Positions 1 to 7,658 of a stretch of 64,000 nucleotides of DNA are shown here, in pieces (positions within the stretch are counted from its first letter, which is position 1; each line of letters starts with the position of its first letter). The notes below the pieces were generated by a model. It had not been told where the DNA came from. It was given only the letters and a program-made list of their open reading frames with translations, and made no database searches. Position numbers and translations under genes: made by a program. The DNA is from CAYLUN01 sp964386865 (GTDB taxonomy: Bacteria > Verrucomicrobiota > Kiritimatiellia > RFP12 > UBA1067), in contig CAYLUN010000015.1 of NCBI GenBank assembly GCA_964386865.1, positions 1-64,000 of the forward strand, read 5' to 3'.

Positions 1-9
1 CAAAAAAAA

Positions 10-49
10 GACCAAAAAAGAAAAACCAGCGGTCGTTGTAAACCGCTGG
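10..49 (-). terminator. Terminator of the tRNA-Leu/tRNA-Glu unit
   Basis: On the minus strand an 8-bp stem (CCAGCGGT/ACCGCTGG, 26-33 with 42-49) is followed by a T-rich run (complement of 10-25). It lies about 20 bp past the CCA end of tRNA-Glu, as expected for an intrinsic terminator. Confidence 0.85.
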
Positions 50-70
50 CCTTCAGTGCCTTACTCGCAA

Positions 71-145
71 TGGCACCCCCTAGGGGAGTCGAACCCCTCT
101 TTCCAGGATGAGAACCTGATGTCCTAGCCGATAGACGAAGGGGGC
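71..145 (-). tRNA. tRNA-Glu (anticodon CTC)
   Basis: The minus strand folds into a complete cloverleaf: a 7-bp acceptor with a terminal G-U, a TTCGACTC-type T-loop, and an encoded CCA end at 73-71. The anticodon loop TTCTCAT gives CTC, reading GAG. It lies downstream of tRNA-Leu on the same strand, probably co-transcribed. Confidence 0.95.
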
Positions 146-168
146 AGTGCCGGAAACAAAGAACGATA

Positions 169-253
169 TGGTGCACCCGGAGGGACTTGAACCCCCACGT
201 CTCGCGACATAAGAACCTGAATCTTACGTGTCTGCCAATTCCACCACGGGTGC
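169..253 (-). tRNA. tRNA-Leu (anticodon CAG)
   Basis: This is an 85-nt class II tRNA with acceptor GCACCCG/CGGGTGC, a D-arm with GTGGAATTGGCAGAC, a long variable arm and an encoded CCA. The anticodon loop TTCAGGT gives CAG, reading CTG, a codon used heavily in this GC-rich genome. Confidence 0.96.
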
Positions 254-269
254 GTGAAAAGTGAAAAGC

Positions 270-298
270 AGTATGCCAAAACGGGGCTCAGCCGTCAA
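270..298 (-). promoter_or_regulatory. Sigma-70-like promoter for tRNA-Leu and tRNA-Glu
   Basis: On the minus strand TTGACG (298-293) and CATACT (275-270) are separated by 17 bp, 17 bp upstream of the tRNA-Leu 5' end. The match to TTGACA/TATAAT is 5/6 and 4/6. Confidence 0.65.
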
Positions 299-333
299 CC
301 CTCAACGGTGAATTATTTTCGCTTAGCTCGCGC

Positions 334-363
334 TTGACTTTCGGGGGCAGGAAAAGGTAAAGT
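334..363 (+). promoter_or_regulatory. Sigma-70-like promoter for tRNA-Thr
   Basis: TTGACT (334-339) and TAAAGT (358-363) are spaced 18 bp apart, about 16 bp before the tRNA-Thr 5' end. Confidence 0.55.
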
Positions 364-379
364 TCATACCACTTTTCAA

Positions 380-455
380 GCCAACGTAGCTCAGCTGGTA
401 GAGCAGATCATTCGTAATGATCAGGTCGTCCGTTCGATCCGGATCGTTGGCTCCA
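380..455 (+). tRNA. tRNA-Thr (anticodon CGT)
   Basis: The cloverleaf has acceptor GCCAACG/CGTTGGC, the D-arm AGCTCAGCTGGTAGAGC, and anticodon loop TTCGTAA giving CGT (reads ACG). The CCA end is encoded at 453-455. The ACT-domain gene begins 63 bp downstream. Confidence 0.96.
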
Positions 456-517
456 TCTGAAACCTCGAAAACCAGCGCGACGTTGTTTTTCGGGGTTTTT
501 GCTTTAGGGCCACCAAC

Positions 518-1105
518 ATGCAAAAGCCCGCCTCACCCGCCTGCCGGCGCTTCGTCACCTCGGTGCTCGTGCCCGATCGCGTCGGCCTGCTGCGCGACGT
601 CACCCAGGCCGTCTTCTCGCTCGAGGGTAACATCGGCGGCATCCGCCAGACCGTCGTCGACGGCTTCTTCACCCTGGTCTTCACCTCCGAGCACCCCGCG
701 CAGGTCACGCCCGAGGCGCTGCGCGCGCTGCTCGACGCCTCGCTCGAGCCCGAGGCTGTGGTCACCGTGCTCGACAGCCCCGAGACGCGCGAGGCCGTGC
801 TGCCCACCGGCTCGCGCTTCGTGGTCATGACCCGCGGCGACGACAAGCCCGGCACGATTTTCGCGATCACCTCCTTCCTCGTGGACCACGGCGTCAACAT
901 CGAGGACTGGATGGTCGAGGAGGAGTCCGGCCAAGTCATCTACATCGCGCAGGTAGTGGTGCCCGAGGCCGTGGACTTCCGCGCGATTCAGGAAGGCTTC
1001 CGCGCCTCCATGGCCGAGCGCGGCCTCACCGGCCTGCTTTGCCACGAGAACATCTTCCGCGCCACCAACGAGATCGGCCCGATCAAGTCGCTCATCGGAA
1101 AGTGA
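518..1105 (+). CDS. Double ACT-domain protein (GcvR-like)
   Basis: This 195-residue cytoplasmic protein consists of two ACT domains, about residues 10-85 and 98-180. Each shows the usual pattern of a beta strand followed by a (D)RVGLL- or KPGTI-type turn and helix (DRVGLLRDVT; DDKPGTIFAI). ACT domains bind amino acids or mediate dimerisation, and tandem ACT proteins of this size resemble the glycine-cleavage regulator GcvR. The UPF0210 gene follows 92 bp downstream; in many bacteria a small ACT protein (UPF0237) sits next to a UPF0210 gene, so the two probably act together. The ligand cannot be read from sequence. The domain call is firm and the function is open. Confidence 0.85.
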   Translation: MQKPASPACRRFVTSVLVPDRVGLLRDVTQAVFSLEGNIGGIRQTVVDGFFTLVFTSEHPAQVTPEALRALLDASLEPEAVVTVLDSPETREAVLPTGSRFVVMTRGDDKPGTIFAITSFLVDHGVNIEDWMVEEESGQVIYIAQVVVPEAVDFRAIQEGFRASMAERGLTGLLCHENIFRATNEIGPIKSLIGK

Positions 1106-1197
1106 GCGGCACGAGGACGCCGGACGCCCGACCGGCGAGGTCAGGCCGCCAACCGTGAACCGCTGAACTTTCCTAACCCAGAACCCAGGCACCTCTT

Positions 1198-2571
1198 ATG
1201 CTCGCTCGACAAGACGTACTCTCAACCATCCGCATGGTGCGCGAGGAAAACCTCGACGTGCGCGCCGTGACGCTCGGCGTCAACCTGAACGTCTGCGCAA
1301 ACCCCGACCCGGACAAGCTGGCCGCGGCCGTCTACGCCCGCATCGTGGAGAAGGCCGGCAACCTGGTGCGCTTCTGCGACGAAGTAAGCGCCAAATACGG
1401 CCTGCCGATCGTCAACAAGCGGATCGCGGTCTCGCCGGTGAGCCTGCTGCTCGAGGGGCACACGGTCGAGACGGCGGTCAAGGTCTGCCGCGCGCTCGAC
1501 GCCGCCGCGGAGCAGGTGAAGATTGACCTGCTGGGCGGCTTCTCGGCGCTTGTGCAGAAGGGTGTCACGCCGGGCGAGCGCACGCTGATCGAATCGCTGC
1601 CGCAGGCGCTCACCGCCACCCGGCGAGTCTGCTCCTCCTTCAACGTGGGCACAACCAAGGCCGGCATTAACGTGGACGCCATCAAGCTGATCTCGCGCAA
1701 GATCATCGAGACCGCCGAGGCGACCCGCTCGGCCCAGGGCTTTGGCTGCGCCAAGATCGTGGTCTTCGCCAACATGCCCGAGGACAACCCCTTCATGGCC
1801 GGCGCGATGCTCGGCCCCGGCGAGCCGGAGTGCGTCATCAACGTCGGCGTCAGCGGCCCGGGCGTGGTCAAGCGCGCGGTCGACCGCCTCGTGCAGCAGG
1901 ATCCAGAGGCCACGCTGAACGAGATTGCCGAGGAGATCAAGCACACGGCCTTCCGCGTCACGCGCACCGGCGAGCTGATCGGACGCGAAGTGGCGGACCG
2001 CCTAAACATCCCCTTCGGCGTCGTGGATCTCTCGCTCGCCCCCACCCCGCGCGTGGGCGACTCCGTGGGCGAGATCTACCAGAGCATGGGAATCCGGCTC
2101 ATCGGCGCGCCCGGCACCACCGCGGCCGTGATGCTGCTGAACGACGCCGTGAAGAAGGGCGGCGCCTTCGCCTCCAGCGCGGTCGGAGGCCTCTCCGGCG
2201 CTTTTATTCCCGTGATGGAGGACCACGCGCTCTCCAAGGCCGTGACAGACGGCACGCTGACGCTGGAGAAGCTTGAGGCCATGACGGCGGTCTGTTCCGT
2301 GGGGCTCGACATGATCCTGCTGCCGGGCAGCACCTCGTACGAGACCGTGGCCGGCATCATCCTCGATGAGGCGGCCATCGGCATCTCAACCCGCAAGACA
2401 ACCGGCGTGCGCCTGATCCCCGTGCCCGGTGCGAAAGCCGGCGACTACGTGGACTTCGGCGGCCTCTTCGGCTCGGGCACGATCACGCAGCCCGCCAGCC
2501 CCGGCGGCGCGGAGGTCTTCGTGAACCGCGGCGGACAGATCCCGGCCCCGATCCACAGCCTGATGAACTGA
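1198..2571 (+). CDS. UPF0210 (DUF711) family protein
   Basis: This is a 457-residue protein of the normal length for UPF0210, also annotated as PFL family protein. Recognisable features are the opening segment with RMVREENLDVRAVTLGVNL, a Gly-rich central segment (INVGVSGPGVVKRAV) and a C-terminal half with SVGLDMILLPG and GGRIPAP-like ends. The family has no established biochemical role; enzymes with a glycyl-radical-type fold have been proposed as relatives. It has no signal peptide. The coupling with the upstream ACT protein matches the conserved ACT/UPF0210 pair, suggesting an amino-acid-responsive function. Family assignment is confident; activity is unknown. Confidence 0.9.
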   Translation: MLARQDVLSTIRMVREENLDVRAVTLGVNLNVCANPDPDKLAAAVYARIVEKAGNLVRFCDEVSAKYGLPIVNKRIAVSPVSLLLEGHTVETAVKVCRALDAAAEQVKIDLLGGFSALVQKGVTPGERTLIESLPQALTATRRVCSSFNVGTTKAGINVDAIKLISRKIIETAEATRSAQGFGCAKIVVFANMPEDNPFMAGAMLGPGEPECVINVGVSGPGVVKRAVDRLVQQDPEATLNEIAEEIKHTAFRVTRTGELIGREVADRLNIPFGVVDLSLAPTPRVGDSVGEIYQSMGIRLIGAPGTTAAVMLLNDAVKKGGAFASSAVGGLSGAFIPVMEDHALSKAVTDGTLTLEKLEAMTAVCSVGLDMILLPGSTSYETVAGIILDEAAIGISTRKTTGVRLIPVPGAKAGDYVDFGGLFGSGTITQPASPGGAEVFVNRGGQIPAPIHSLMN

Positions 2572-2588
2572 ACTTGTAACTTGTAACC
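2572..2588. repeat. Heptamer tandem repeat, unit ACTTGTA
   Basis: Two copies of ACTTGTA plus a partial third fill the 35-bp gap between the UPF0210 gene and nth. It belongs with the other 7-bp arrays in the spacers of this window. Confidence 0.6.
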
Positions 2589-2606
2589 GGCAAACCTCTC
2601 CCCGCC

Positions 2607-3251
2607 ATGACCTCCGCCGACATACCCGCCGTCAACCGCGCGCTGAAGAAGGCGTTCCACAGCGTGAGGGCGCCGATCATCGACCTCGTGGCCGTGCAGA
2701 CGCGCGACCCGTTCCTGGTGCTGGTCGGCACGATCCTCAGCGCCCGAACCAAGGACGCCTGTACGGCCGCGGCCTGCGGCCGGCTCTTCAAGACCGTGCG
2801 CGCGCCGGACGACCTGCGCCGCATCCCGCTGGGCGAGTTGGAGAAGACCATCTACCCGGTCGGCTTCTTCCGCGACAAGGCTCGGCACCTGAAGGCGCTG
2901 CCGGACGTGCTTGACGCGAGGTTCGGCGGCGTGCTGCCGGACACGGTCGAGGCGCTCTGCGAACTGCCCGGCGTGGGCCGCAAGACCGCGAACCTCGTGG
3001 TTGCGCTCGGCTTCGACAAGCCGGCCATCTGCGTGGACGTGCACGTCCACCGCATCACCAACCGCCTCGGGCTCGTGAAGACCAAGGCCCCCTACGACAC
3101 CGAGATGGCCCTGCGGGCGCTCCTGCCCGTGCGCTACTGGAAGACGTGGAACTCCTACCTCGTCTCCTTCGGCCAGACGCGCTGCGCCCCGCGCAGCCCG
3201 CGCTGCGCCGGCTGCCCCATCGCCGCCTGGTGCCCGTCGCGCCTGATCTAG
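2607..3251 (+). CDS. nth: Endonuclease III, DNA glycosylase/AP lyase
   Basis: This 214-residue base-excision-repair enzyme removes oxidised pyrimidines and nicks the resulting abasic site. All hallmarks are visible. The helix-hairpin-helix LPGVGRKTANLVV carries the catalytic Lys126, VDVHVHRI carries the catalytic Asp144, and the C-terminal 4Fe-4S loop has Cys193, Cys200, Cys203 and Cys209 with the canonical C-x6-C-x2-C-x5-C spacing. Length matches E. coli Nth (211). The stop codon overlaps the first unit of a GGCTATA heptamer array. No obvious Shine-Dalgarno sequence precedes the start. Confidence 0.97.
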   Translation: MTSADIPAVNRALKKAFHSVRAPIIDLVAVQTRDPFLVLVGTILSARTKDACTAAACGRLFKTVRAPDDLRRIPLGELEKTIYPVGFFRDKARHLKALPDVLDARFGGVLPDTVEALCELPGVGRKTANLVVALGFDKPAICVDVHVHRITNRLGLVKTKAPYDTEMALRALLPVRYWKTWNSYLVSFGQTRCAPRSPRCAGCPIAAWCPSRLI

Positions 3252-3322
3252 GCTATAGGCTGTAGGCTGTAGGCTGTAGGCTATAGGCTGTAGGCTATAG
3301 GCTATAGGCTATAGGCTGTAGG
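3251..3322. repeat. Heptamer tandem array (GGCTRTA)10
   Basis: Ten head-to-tail copies of GGCTATA or GGCTGTA run from the last base of the nth stop codon, with no other spacer sequence. The complementary heptamer recurs at 3401-3446, so the two arrays could pair. Confidence 0.95.
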
Positions 3323-3400
3323 AAGAGGGCGCGGATCCACACTATAGCAAGACTCGCGTAACGGATGTCGGATGTGTTGCGCGAGCCGCATGGCGCTAAC

Positions 3401-3446
3401 CTACAGCCCACACAGCCTACAGCCCACAGCCTACAGCCTACAGCCT
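3401..3446. repeat. Inverted heptamer array (TACAGCC)
   Basis: About six copies of TACAGCC, two of them degenerate, are the reverse complement of the GGCTGTA unit at 3251-3322. The array ends directly against the rpsU terminator. Confidence 0.9.
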
Positions 3447-3480
3447 AAAAAAAAGCCCTCCGGCGAACCGGAGAGCCTTC
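3447..3480 (-). terminator. Intrinsic terminator of rpsU
   Basis: Read on the minus strand, GGCTCTCCGG TTCG CCGGAGGGC forms a strong stem with a UUCG-type loop and runs into eight T residues. It lies 30 bp after the rpsU stop. Confidence 0.9.
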
Positions 3481-3509
3481 TTTTATTCACTGAGGGTGAA
3501 CCGCTTCGC

Positions 3510-3707
3510 TCACATCTCGCGCATGAGGCGGCGAGAGTTGTTGCGGATGCGGGCGCGTGCCGACTTGCGGCGAGACTTCTCGCAAGGTTTCTCGTAATAA
3601 CGGTTATTACGGAGCTGCTTGAGCAACCCTTCCTTGTCCATGATCTTCTTCAGGCGCTTGAGCGCACGCTCGACGGACTCGCCCTTCTTCAATCGGATCT
3701 GAATCAC
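3510..3707 (-). CDS. rpsU: 30S ribosomal protein bS21
   Basis: This is a small, very basic ribosomal protein recognised by IRLKKGESVERALKRLKK and the Arg-rich C terminus (SRRKSARARIRNNSRR). S21 helps base-pair mRNA to 16S rRNA during initiation. Two in-frame GTG starts exist, at 3716 and 3707. The later one is preferred because a GAGAGGGGG Shine-Dalgarno lies 8 bp before it, giving 65 residues; the earlier GTG overlaps that site. It has its own promoter and terminator, so it looks monocistronic. Confidence 0.93.
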   Translation of the reverse strand: MIQIRLKKGESVERALKRLKKIMDKEGLLKQLRNNRYYEKPCEKSRRKSARARIRNNSRRLMREM

Positions 3708-3793
3708 GCTTGTCACCCCCTCTCACAACCTTCGGGCCGCGCGACCGGAAACTTCACGTCTCCGCTGGGGCCCGCTCAGGCAAAGGAAATGGA

Positions 3794-3823
3794 ACTATAG
3801 CAGAAAGCCTCTGCGGCCGTCAA
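3794..3823 (-). promoter_or_regulatory. Sigma-70-like promoter of rpsU
   Basis: On the minus strand TTGACG (823-818 of 3.8 kb) and TATAGT (3799-3794) lie 18 bp apart, about 87 bp upstream of the rpsU start. Confidence 0.6.
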
Positions 3824-3854
3824 TGGCCGAGGGCCTTTTTCTTCAAATCCGCCG

Positions 3855-3883
3855 TTGACAGACGCCCCTGATTTTGCGATATT
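3855..3883 (+). promoter_or_regulatory. Sigma-70-like promoter of tRNA-Tyr
   Basis: A perfect TTGACA (3855-3860) is followed after 17 bp by GATATT (3878-3883). The tRNA-Tyr 5' end is 20 bp downstream. Confidence 0.65.
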
Positions 3884-3902
3884 TTGCGCTACTTCAAACC
3901 CC

Positions 3903-3988
3903 GGTGGGGTACCGAAGTGGTTAAACGGGACAGACTGTAAATCTGTTGGCAAACGCCTTCCTTGGTTCGAATCCAAGCCCCACCACCA
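3903..3988 (+). tRNA. tRNA-Tyr (anticodon GTA)
   Basis: This is an 86-nt class II tRNA with acceptor GGTGGGG/CCCCACC, a long variable arm and an encoded CCA. The anticodon loop CTGTAAA gives GTA. Confidence 0.96.
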
Positions 3989-3993
3989 ATTTT

Positions 3994-4037
3994 AAAGGCC
4001 CTGTAACCATTGCGGTTGCGGGGCCTTTCTCATTTTT
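3994..4037 (+). terminator. Terminator after tRNA-Tyr
   Basis: AAAGGCCC-type arms (3994-4001 with 4019-4027), with an inner GTAACC/GGTTGC pairing, are followed by a T-rich tract at 4028-4037. It separates tRNA-Tyr from the guaB promoter. Confidence 0.8.
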
Positions 4038-4053
4038 TCTTCTTCCTTCGGGA

Positions 4054-4082
4054 TTGCCAAACCGACCCGAATCGGTTATATC
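4054..4082 (+). promoter_or_regulatory. Promoter of guaB with inverted repeat in the spacer
   Basis: TTGCCA (4054-4059) and TATATC (4077-4082) are 17 bp apart. The spacer itself holds the inverted repeat AACCGA...TCGGTT (4060-4077), which could be a repressor site, although it does not match the known PurR box. Confidence 0.55.
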
Positions 4083-4116
4083 TTTGTGGGAAAGCGAAAC
4101 GATTCGGAGGTCTCAC

Positions 4117-5610
4117 ATGCACGTTAACGCTCAGGTTACCGCTTTCATGAACCAGTTCCCGTATGAGGGGCTCACGTTCGACGACGTCACGCTCGTGACG
4201 CGTTACGCCGACTTCCTGCCGGACGACACCAGCCTCGCCACCCGGCTCACCAGCCGCATCTCGCTCAACATCCCGTTCGTCAGCGCGGCGATGGACACCG
4301 TGACTGAGGCCGGCATGGCCACCGCGATGGCGATGCTCGGCGGCATCGGCGTGATCCACAAGAACCTGCCGCCCGAGGCTCAAGCCCAGCACGTCCGCCG
4401 CGTGAAGCACTACCTCAACGGGCTGATCATGAAGCCCGTGGCCTTCCACGCCACCGACACGCTCGCTTACATCCGCCAGTACCGCGACGAGCACCACCTC
4501 TCATTCAGCGGTTTCCCGATCCTCGACGACCAGGACCGCCTCGCGGGCATCGTGACTTCCAGCGACATCCGCTTCGCCAAGAAGACCGCCACGCGCGTGT
4601 CCGAGGTAATGACCAAGAACGTCATCACGGCCGAGCCGGGCACGACGCTGGAGCAGGCCTACTCGCTCATGATGGAGAACAAGATCGGCAAGCTCCCGCT
4701 GGTTGACAAAGCCGGCCAGCTTGTAGGCCTCTACTCCTTCACCGACGTGCTGGAGCTGGTCGAAAACGCCCAGCCGCTCTACACGCGTGACAGCCGGTAT
4801 CAGCTGCGCGTGGCGGCCGCGGTCAGCGCGGGCGACCATGAGCGCACCGAGATGCTCGCCAACGAGCAGGTCGACGTCGTGGTTGTCGACAGCGCGCACG
4901 GCCACTCCAAGGGCATCCTCGACATGGTCGCCTGGATCTGCAAGCACTACCCCGACATCGACGTGATCGGCGGCAACGTGGCCACGGCCGAGGGCGCGCT
5001 CGCCCTTCGCCAAGCGGGCGCGCACGCCGTCAAGGTCGGCATCGGCCCGGGCTCGATCTGCACCACGCGCGTCGTCTGCGGCGTCGGCATCCCGCAGATC
5101 ACCGCGGTCTGCAAGGCCGCCGAGGCGCTCGACGGCGCCATCCCCGTGATCGCCGACGGCGGCATCCGGCTCTCGGGCGACGTGCCCAAGGCGCTCGTCG
5201 CCGGCGCGGACACCGTGATGCTCGGCTCGATCCTCGCGGGAACCGAAGAGAGCCCCGGAGAGAAAATCATCCACGAGGGCCGCCACTACGTCGTCTACCG
5301 CGGTATGGGAAGCCTCGCCGCGATGAAGGAAGGCAAGGGCAGCCGCCAGCGCTACGGTCAGGACAACGTCAAGGACGACGAGCTGGTGCCGCAGGGCATC
5401 GAAGGCATCGTCCCGCTGGCCGGCTCCGTCAAGAAGATCATGACGCAGTTCTGCGGCGGCCTGCGCTCGTCGCTCGGCTACTGCGGCACGCGCACGATCC
5501 CCGATCTCAAGCGCGACGGCATCCTCTGCCGCGTCACCAACGCGGGCGTTCGCGAAGCCCACCCGCACGACGTCAAGATCATCAAAGAGGCCCCGAACTA
5601 CCGCTCGTGA
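4117..5610 (+). CDS. guaB: Inosine-5'-monophosphate dehydrogenase
   Basis: This enzyme oxidises IMP to XMP with NAD, the committed step of guanine nucleotide synthesis. ATG at 4117 is chosen because CGGAGG lies 6 bp upstream; the protein is 497 residues, normal for IMPDH. The N-terminal (beta/alpha)8 barrel begins at LTFDDVTLV and is interrupted by a CBS-domain pair at about residues 95-225. The catalytic loop GIGPGSICTTRVV carries the nucleophile at about Cys315, followed by the ADGGIR phosphate-binding segment and YRGMGSLAAM flap. The gene has its own promoter and is bounded by a tRNA terminator upstream. Confidence 0.98.
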   Translation: MHVNAQVTAFMNQFPYEGLTFDDVTLVTRYADFLPDDTSLATRLTSRISLNIPFVSAAMDTVTEAGMATAMAMLGGIGVIHKNLPPEAQAQHVRRVKHYLNGLIMKPVAFHATDTLAYIRQYRDEHHLSFSGFPILDDQDRLAGIVTSSDIRFAKKTATRVSEVMTKNVITAEPGTTLEQAYSLMMENKIGKLPLVDKAGQLVGLYSFTDVLELVENAQPLYTRDSRYQLRVAAAVSAGDHERTEMLANEQVDVVVVDSAHGHSKGILDMVAWICKHYPDIDVIGGNVATAEGALALRQAGAHAVKVGIGPGSICTTRVVCGVGIPQITAVCKAAEALDGAIPVIADGGIRLSGDVPKALVAGADTVMLGSILAGTEESPGEKIIHEGRHYVVYRGMGSLAAMKEGKGSRQRYGQDNVKDDELVPQGIEGIVPLAGSVKKIMTQFCGGLRSSLGYCGTRTIPDLKRDGILCRVTNAGVREAHPHDVKIIKEAPNYRS

Positions 5611-5625
5611 CCGCCCGTTTTTCGT

Positions 5626-5655
5626 TTGCGTGCGGCGCCCGGTTTGGGGTACCAT
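5626..5655 (+). promoter_or_regulatory. Possible promoter of the ferredoxin gene
   Basis: TTGCGT (5626-5631) and TACCAT (5650-5655) lie 18 bp apart, about 79 bp before the ferredoxin start. The consensus match is weak (3/6 and 4/6). Confidence 0.35.
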
Positions 5656-5733
5656 ACCGCGCAGCAAATCCGTAAAAGGACCGCCGGATGCATGCGCATC
5701 GTATGACCCGGCCCAACACCCAAGGAGAATACC

Positions 5734-5904
5734 ATGTCTTATCTCATCACCGACAAGTGCGTCGCATGCGGACTCTGTAAAGACGCCTGCCCCGTGGAAG
5801 CGATCAGCGAGGGCTCGCCCCTGTACACGATCGACGCGGGCAAGTGCATCGACTGCGGCGCGTGCGCCGGCGAGTGCCCGAACGAGGCGATCGTCGCGGG
5901 CTGA
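5734..5904 (+). CDS. 2[4Fe-4S] ferredoxin
   Basis: This 56-residue clostridial-type ferredoxin is a soluble low-potential electron carrier. Two cluster-binding motifs are complete: CVACGLCKDACP near residues 9-20 and CIDCGACAGECP near residues 39-50. The start ATG is preceded by AAGGAG 8 bp upstream. It stands alone between guaB and a perfect terminator, so its redox partner cannot be inferred from neighbours. A free 2[4Fe-4S] ferredoxin is consistent with anaerobic metabolism. Confidence 0.95.
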   Translation: MSYLITDKCVACGLCKDACPVEAISEGSPLYTIDAGKCIDCGACAGECPNEAIVAG

Positions 5905-5928
5905 GCGGCCCGGGCGTCACGCATGCAG

Positions 5929-5959
5929 GCGGCAGGTCTTCACCTGCCGCTTTTTTTTT
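5929..5959 (+). terminator. Terminator of the ferredoxin gene
   Basis: A perfect 9-bp stem GCGGCAGGT/ACCTGCCGC with loop CTTC (5929-5950) is followed by nine T residues, 25 bp after the ferredoxin stop. Confidence 0.95.
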
Positions 5960-6134
5960 GCGCCCGGAGCAGGCCGCAGCAACTCTAATGATGGCCAACC
6001 CTGTCCCGTCCATCTTAGAATTGCTGCGCAGGCCGCCTTTGCCCTTGTGCGGCTGTGCCGTTCGCGCTAAGCTACCGTCAACCTAACGAAGAAGGCCACT
6101 CCCGGCCGCCGAACCCCCGAGACCGTATTCCGCC

Positions 6135-7658
6135 ATGCGCTACGCGATCGTCTCCGATATCCACGCGAACCTGACGGCGTGGAATACCGTATTGGCCGAC
6201 ATCACCGACATGAAGGTCGATAAGATCATCTGCCTCGGCGACGTCGTGGGCTACGGGCCCGACCCCGTTGGCGTCTTGGAGTCGGTCTACCGCGTCGTAC
6301 ACGTCACGCTTCTGGGGAACCACGACGCCGCCCTCTGCGGCAAGATCGACCCCGGCCTCTTCACCTCCCGCGCCAAGAGCGCCGTCTTGCTCCACCGCAA
6401 GCAGGTCTCTCCCAAAGGGCTGGCCTGGCTGAGCGGCCGGCCGCTCCTGCTCACGGCGCCCGGCTTCCGCTGCACGCACGGCGACTTCTCGGAGCCCGCG
6501 GCCTTCCGCTACATCGTCGAGCCGCACGAGGCCGTGCCCTCGTGGAAGGCGACCGCGGAGCAACTGCTGTTCGTCGGCCACACGCACCTGCCCGGCATCT
6601 ACGTGGTCGGCGCCAGCGGCGTCCCCCACTTCGTGAACGCCTGCGACTTCCAGCTTGAGGAGGGCAAGCGCTACATCGTGAACCCCGGAAGCGTCGGCTA
6701 CCCGCGCGTCGGCGATTGCCGCGCGTCCTACTGCGTCTACGACGGAGCCGCGAACAGCATCACGTTCCGCTCGCTTCCCTTCGACTGCGAAGGCTACCGC
6801 AAGGCCGTGCTGGACGCGGGGCTGGAAGACGACCCGTGGCTTGCGCAGAAGGCGATGCTGCACAGCCTCCCCGTCCTGCGCGAACGGCTTTCCTTCTCCC
6901 ACCCCCTGACGGCCGACCAGCAGGCGAGGGACGTGCACAGACAGGCGACGCTCGGCCCCAGGCTTACGCGGCGTCGCGCGGTCAAGCTGTCGCTCATCCT
7001 TCTGCTGGCCGGCGGCGCGGCGGCCGTCGCCGCGTTTCAGGCTGGGCGCCAGGCCGCGCCCTCGCCCCTCGCCGTCTCGGTGCCGCCGAGTGAGCCGCCC
7101 GCGCTCATCGCGTTTCCGCTTGTGCCGCCCGACAAGAACCTGTCGCCGGAGATCCCCCCCTCGGCCAGCGCCGACGGCAGCCTGGCCGGCTGGCGCTACG
7201 CCGTCGAGGACCGCGAGCGGCAGTCGGTCGGGATCGGCCTTCGCGACGGCGCGCTCACCATCCGGATCACTCACGCTGAGCCGCGCCGGTTTGACGTGGA
7301 ATCGCCCCTCGTCAATCTGGCCGGCACGAACCTGCGTGCGCTGCGGCTGTCGGGCCGTGCGCACCGGCTCGACGGCTTCGCTGGCTCCGTACTCTTTCAA
7401 CTCGTGACCTACACGACGGGCCCCGACGGCAAGCCGCAGCAAGACGCCACGGAAAGTTTCGAGGCTCGCGACACCAAGCGCAAGGGCGCGGTGGCCGCAT
7501 CGCTCAGCCGCAAGATCGATCTCCCGCGGCGGGTCACCCATGTGAGGCTGCGCATCGTGGCGGATTTCTCGGGCACGCTCGAGCTCGACCGGCCGTTGCT
7601 CACTGGCGAGTGCGCACGCACCAGCGCCGCCGCACAAGGGAAGGCCAACATGCCATGA
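6135..7658 (+). CDS. Membrane-anchored calcineurin-like metallophosphoesterase
   Basis: This 507-residue protein starts with a YfcE/diadenosine-tetraphosphatase-like phosphoesterase domain (residues 1-215). Its metal ligands are visible: SDIH (7-10), GDVVGYG (35-41), GNHD (61-64) and GHTH (150-153), plus VNPGSVGYPR. A basic segment and one hydrophobic helix (about 282-302) follow, then roughly 200 residues resembling a beta-sandwich. The positive-inside rule puts the catalytic domain in the cytoplasm and the C-terminal part outside. The gene ends in an ATGA overlap with the next gene. Substrate is unknown; the tethered architecture is uncommon for this family. Confidence 0.85.
   Translation: MRYAIVSDIHANLTAWNTVLADITDMKVDKIICLGDVVGYGPDPVGVLESVYRVVHVTLLGNHDAALCGKIDPGLFTSRAKSAVLLHRKQVSPKGLAWLSGRPLLLTAPGFRCTHGDFSEPAAFRYIVEPHEAVPSWKATAEQLLFVGHTHLPGIYVVGASGVPHFVNACDFQLEEGKRYIVNPGSVGYPRVGDCRASYCVYDGAANSITFRSLPFDCEGYRKAVLDAGLEDDPWLAQKAMLHSLPVLRERLSFSHPLTADQQARDVHRQATLGPRLTRRRAVKLSLILLLAGGAAAVAAFQAGRQAAPSPLAVSVPPSEPPALIAFPLVPPDKNLSPEIPPSASADGSLAGWRYAVEDRERQSVGIGLRDGALTIRITHAEPRRFDVESPLVNLAGTNLRALRLSGRAHRLDGFAGSVLFQLVTYTTGPDGKPQQDATESFEARDTKRKGAVAASLSRKIDLPRRVTHVRLRIVADFSGTLELDRPLLTGECARTSAAAQGKANMP

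Noticed and set aside
3946..4116. N-terminal extension of IMP dehydrogenase from an upstream TTG
   Set aside because: It would begin inside tRNA-Tyr and run through its terminator and the guaB promoter; ATG 4117 has a proper Shine-Dalgarno and matches the family start.
6078..7637. Long minus-strand ORF of 519 codons opposite the phosphoesterase gene
   Set aside because: It is the GC-rich antisense shadow of a gene with clear catalytic motifs; the translation is Arg/Gly/Ala/Val-rich and matches nothing. The same holds for other long antisense ORFs, for example 4501-5667, 12559-13869 and 15854-17509.
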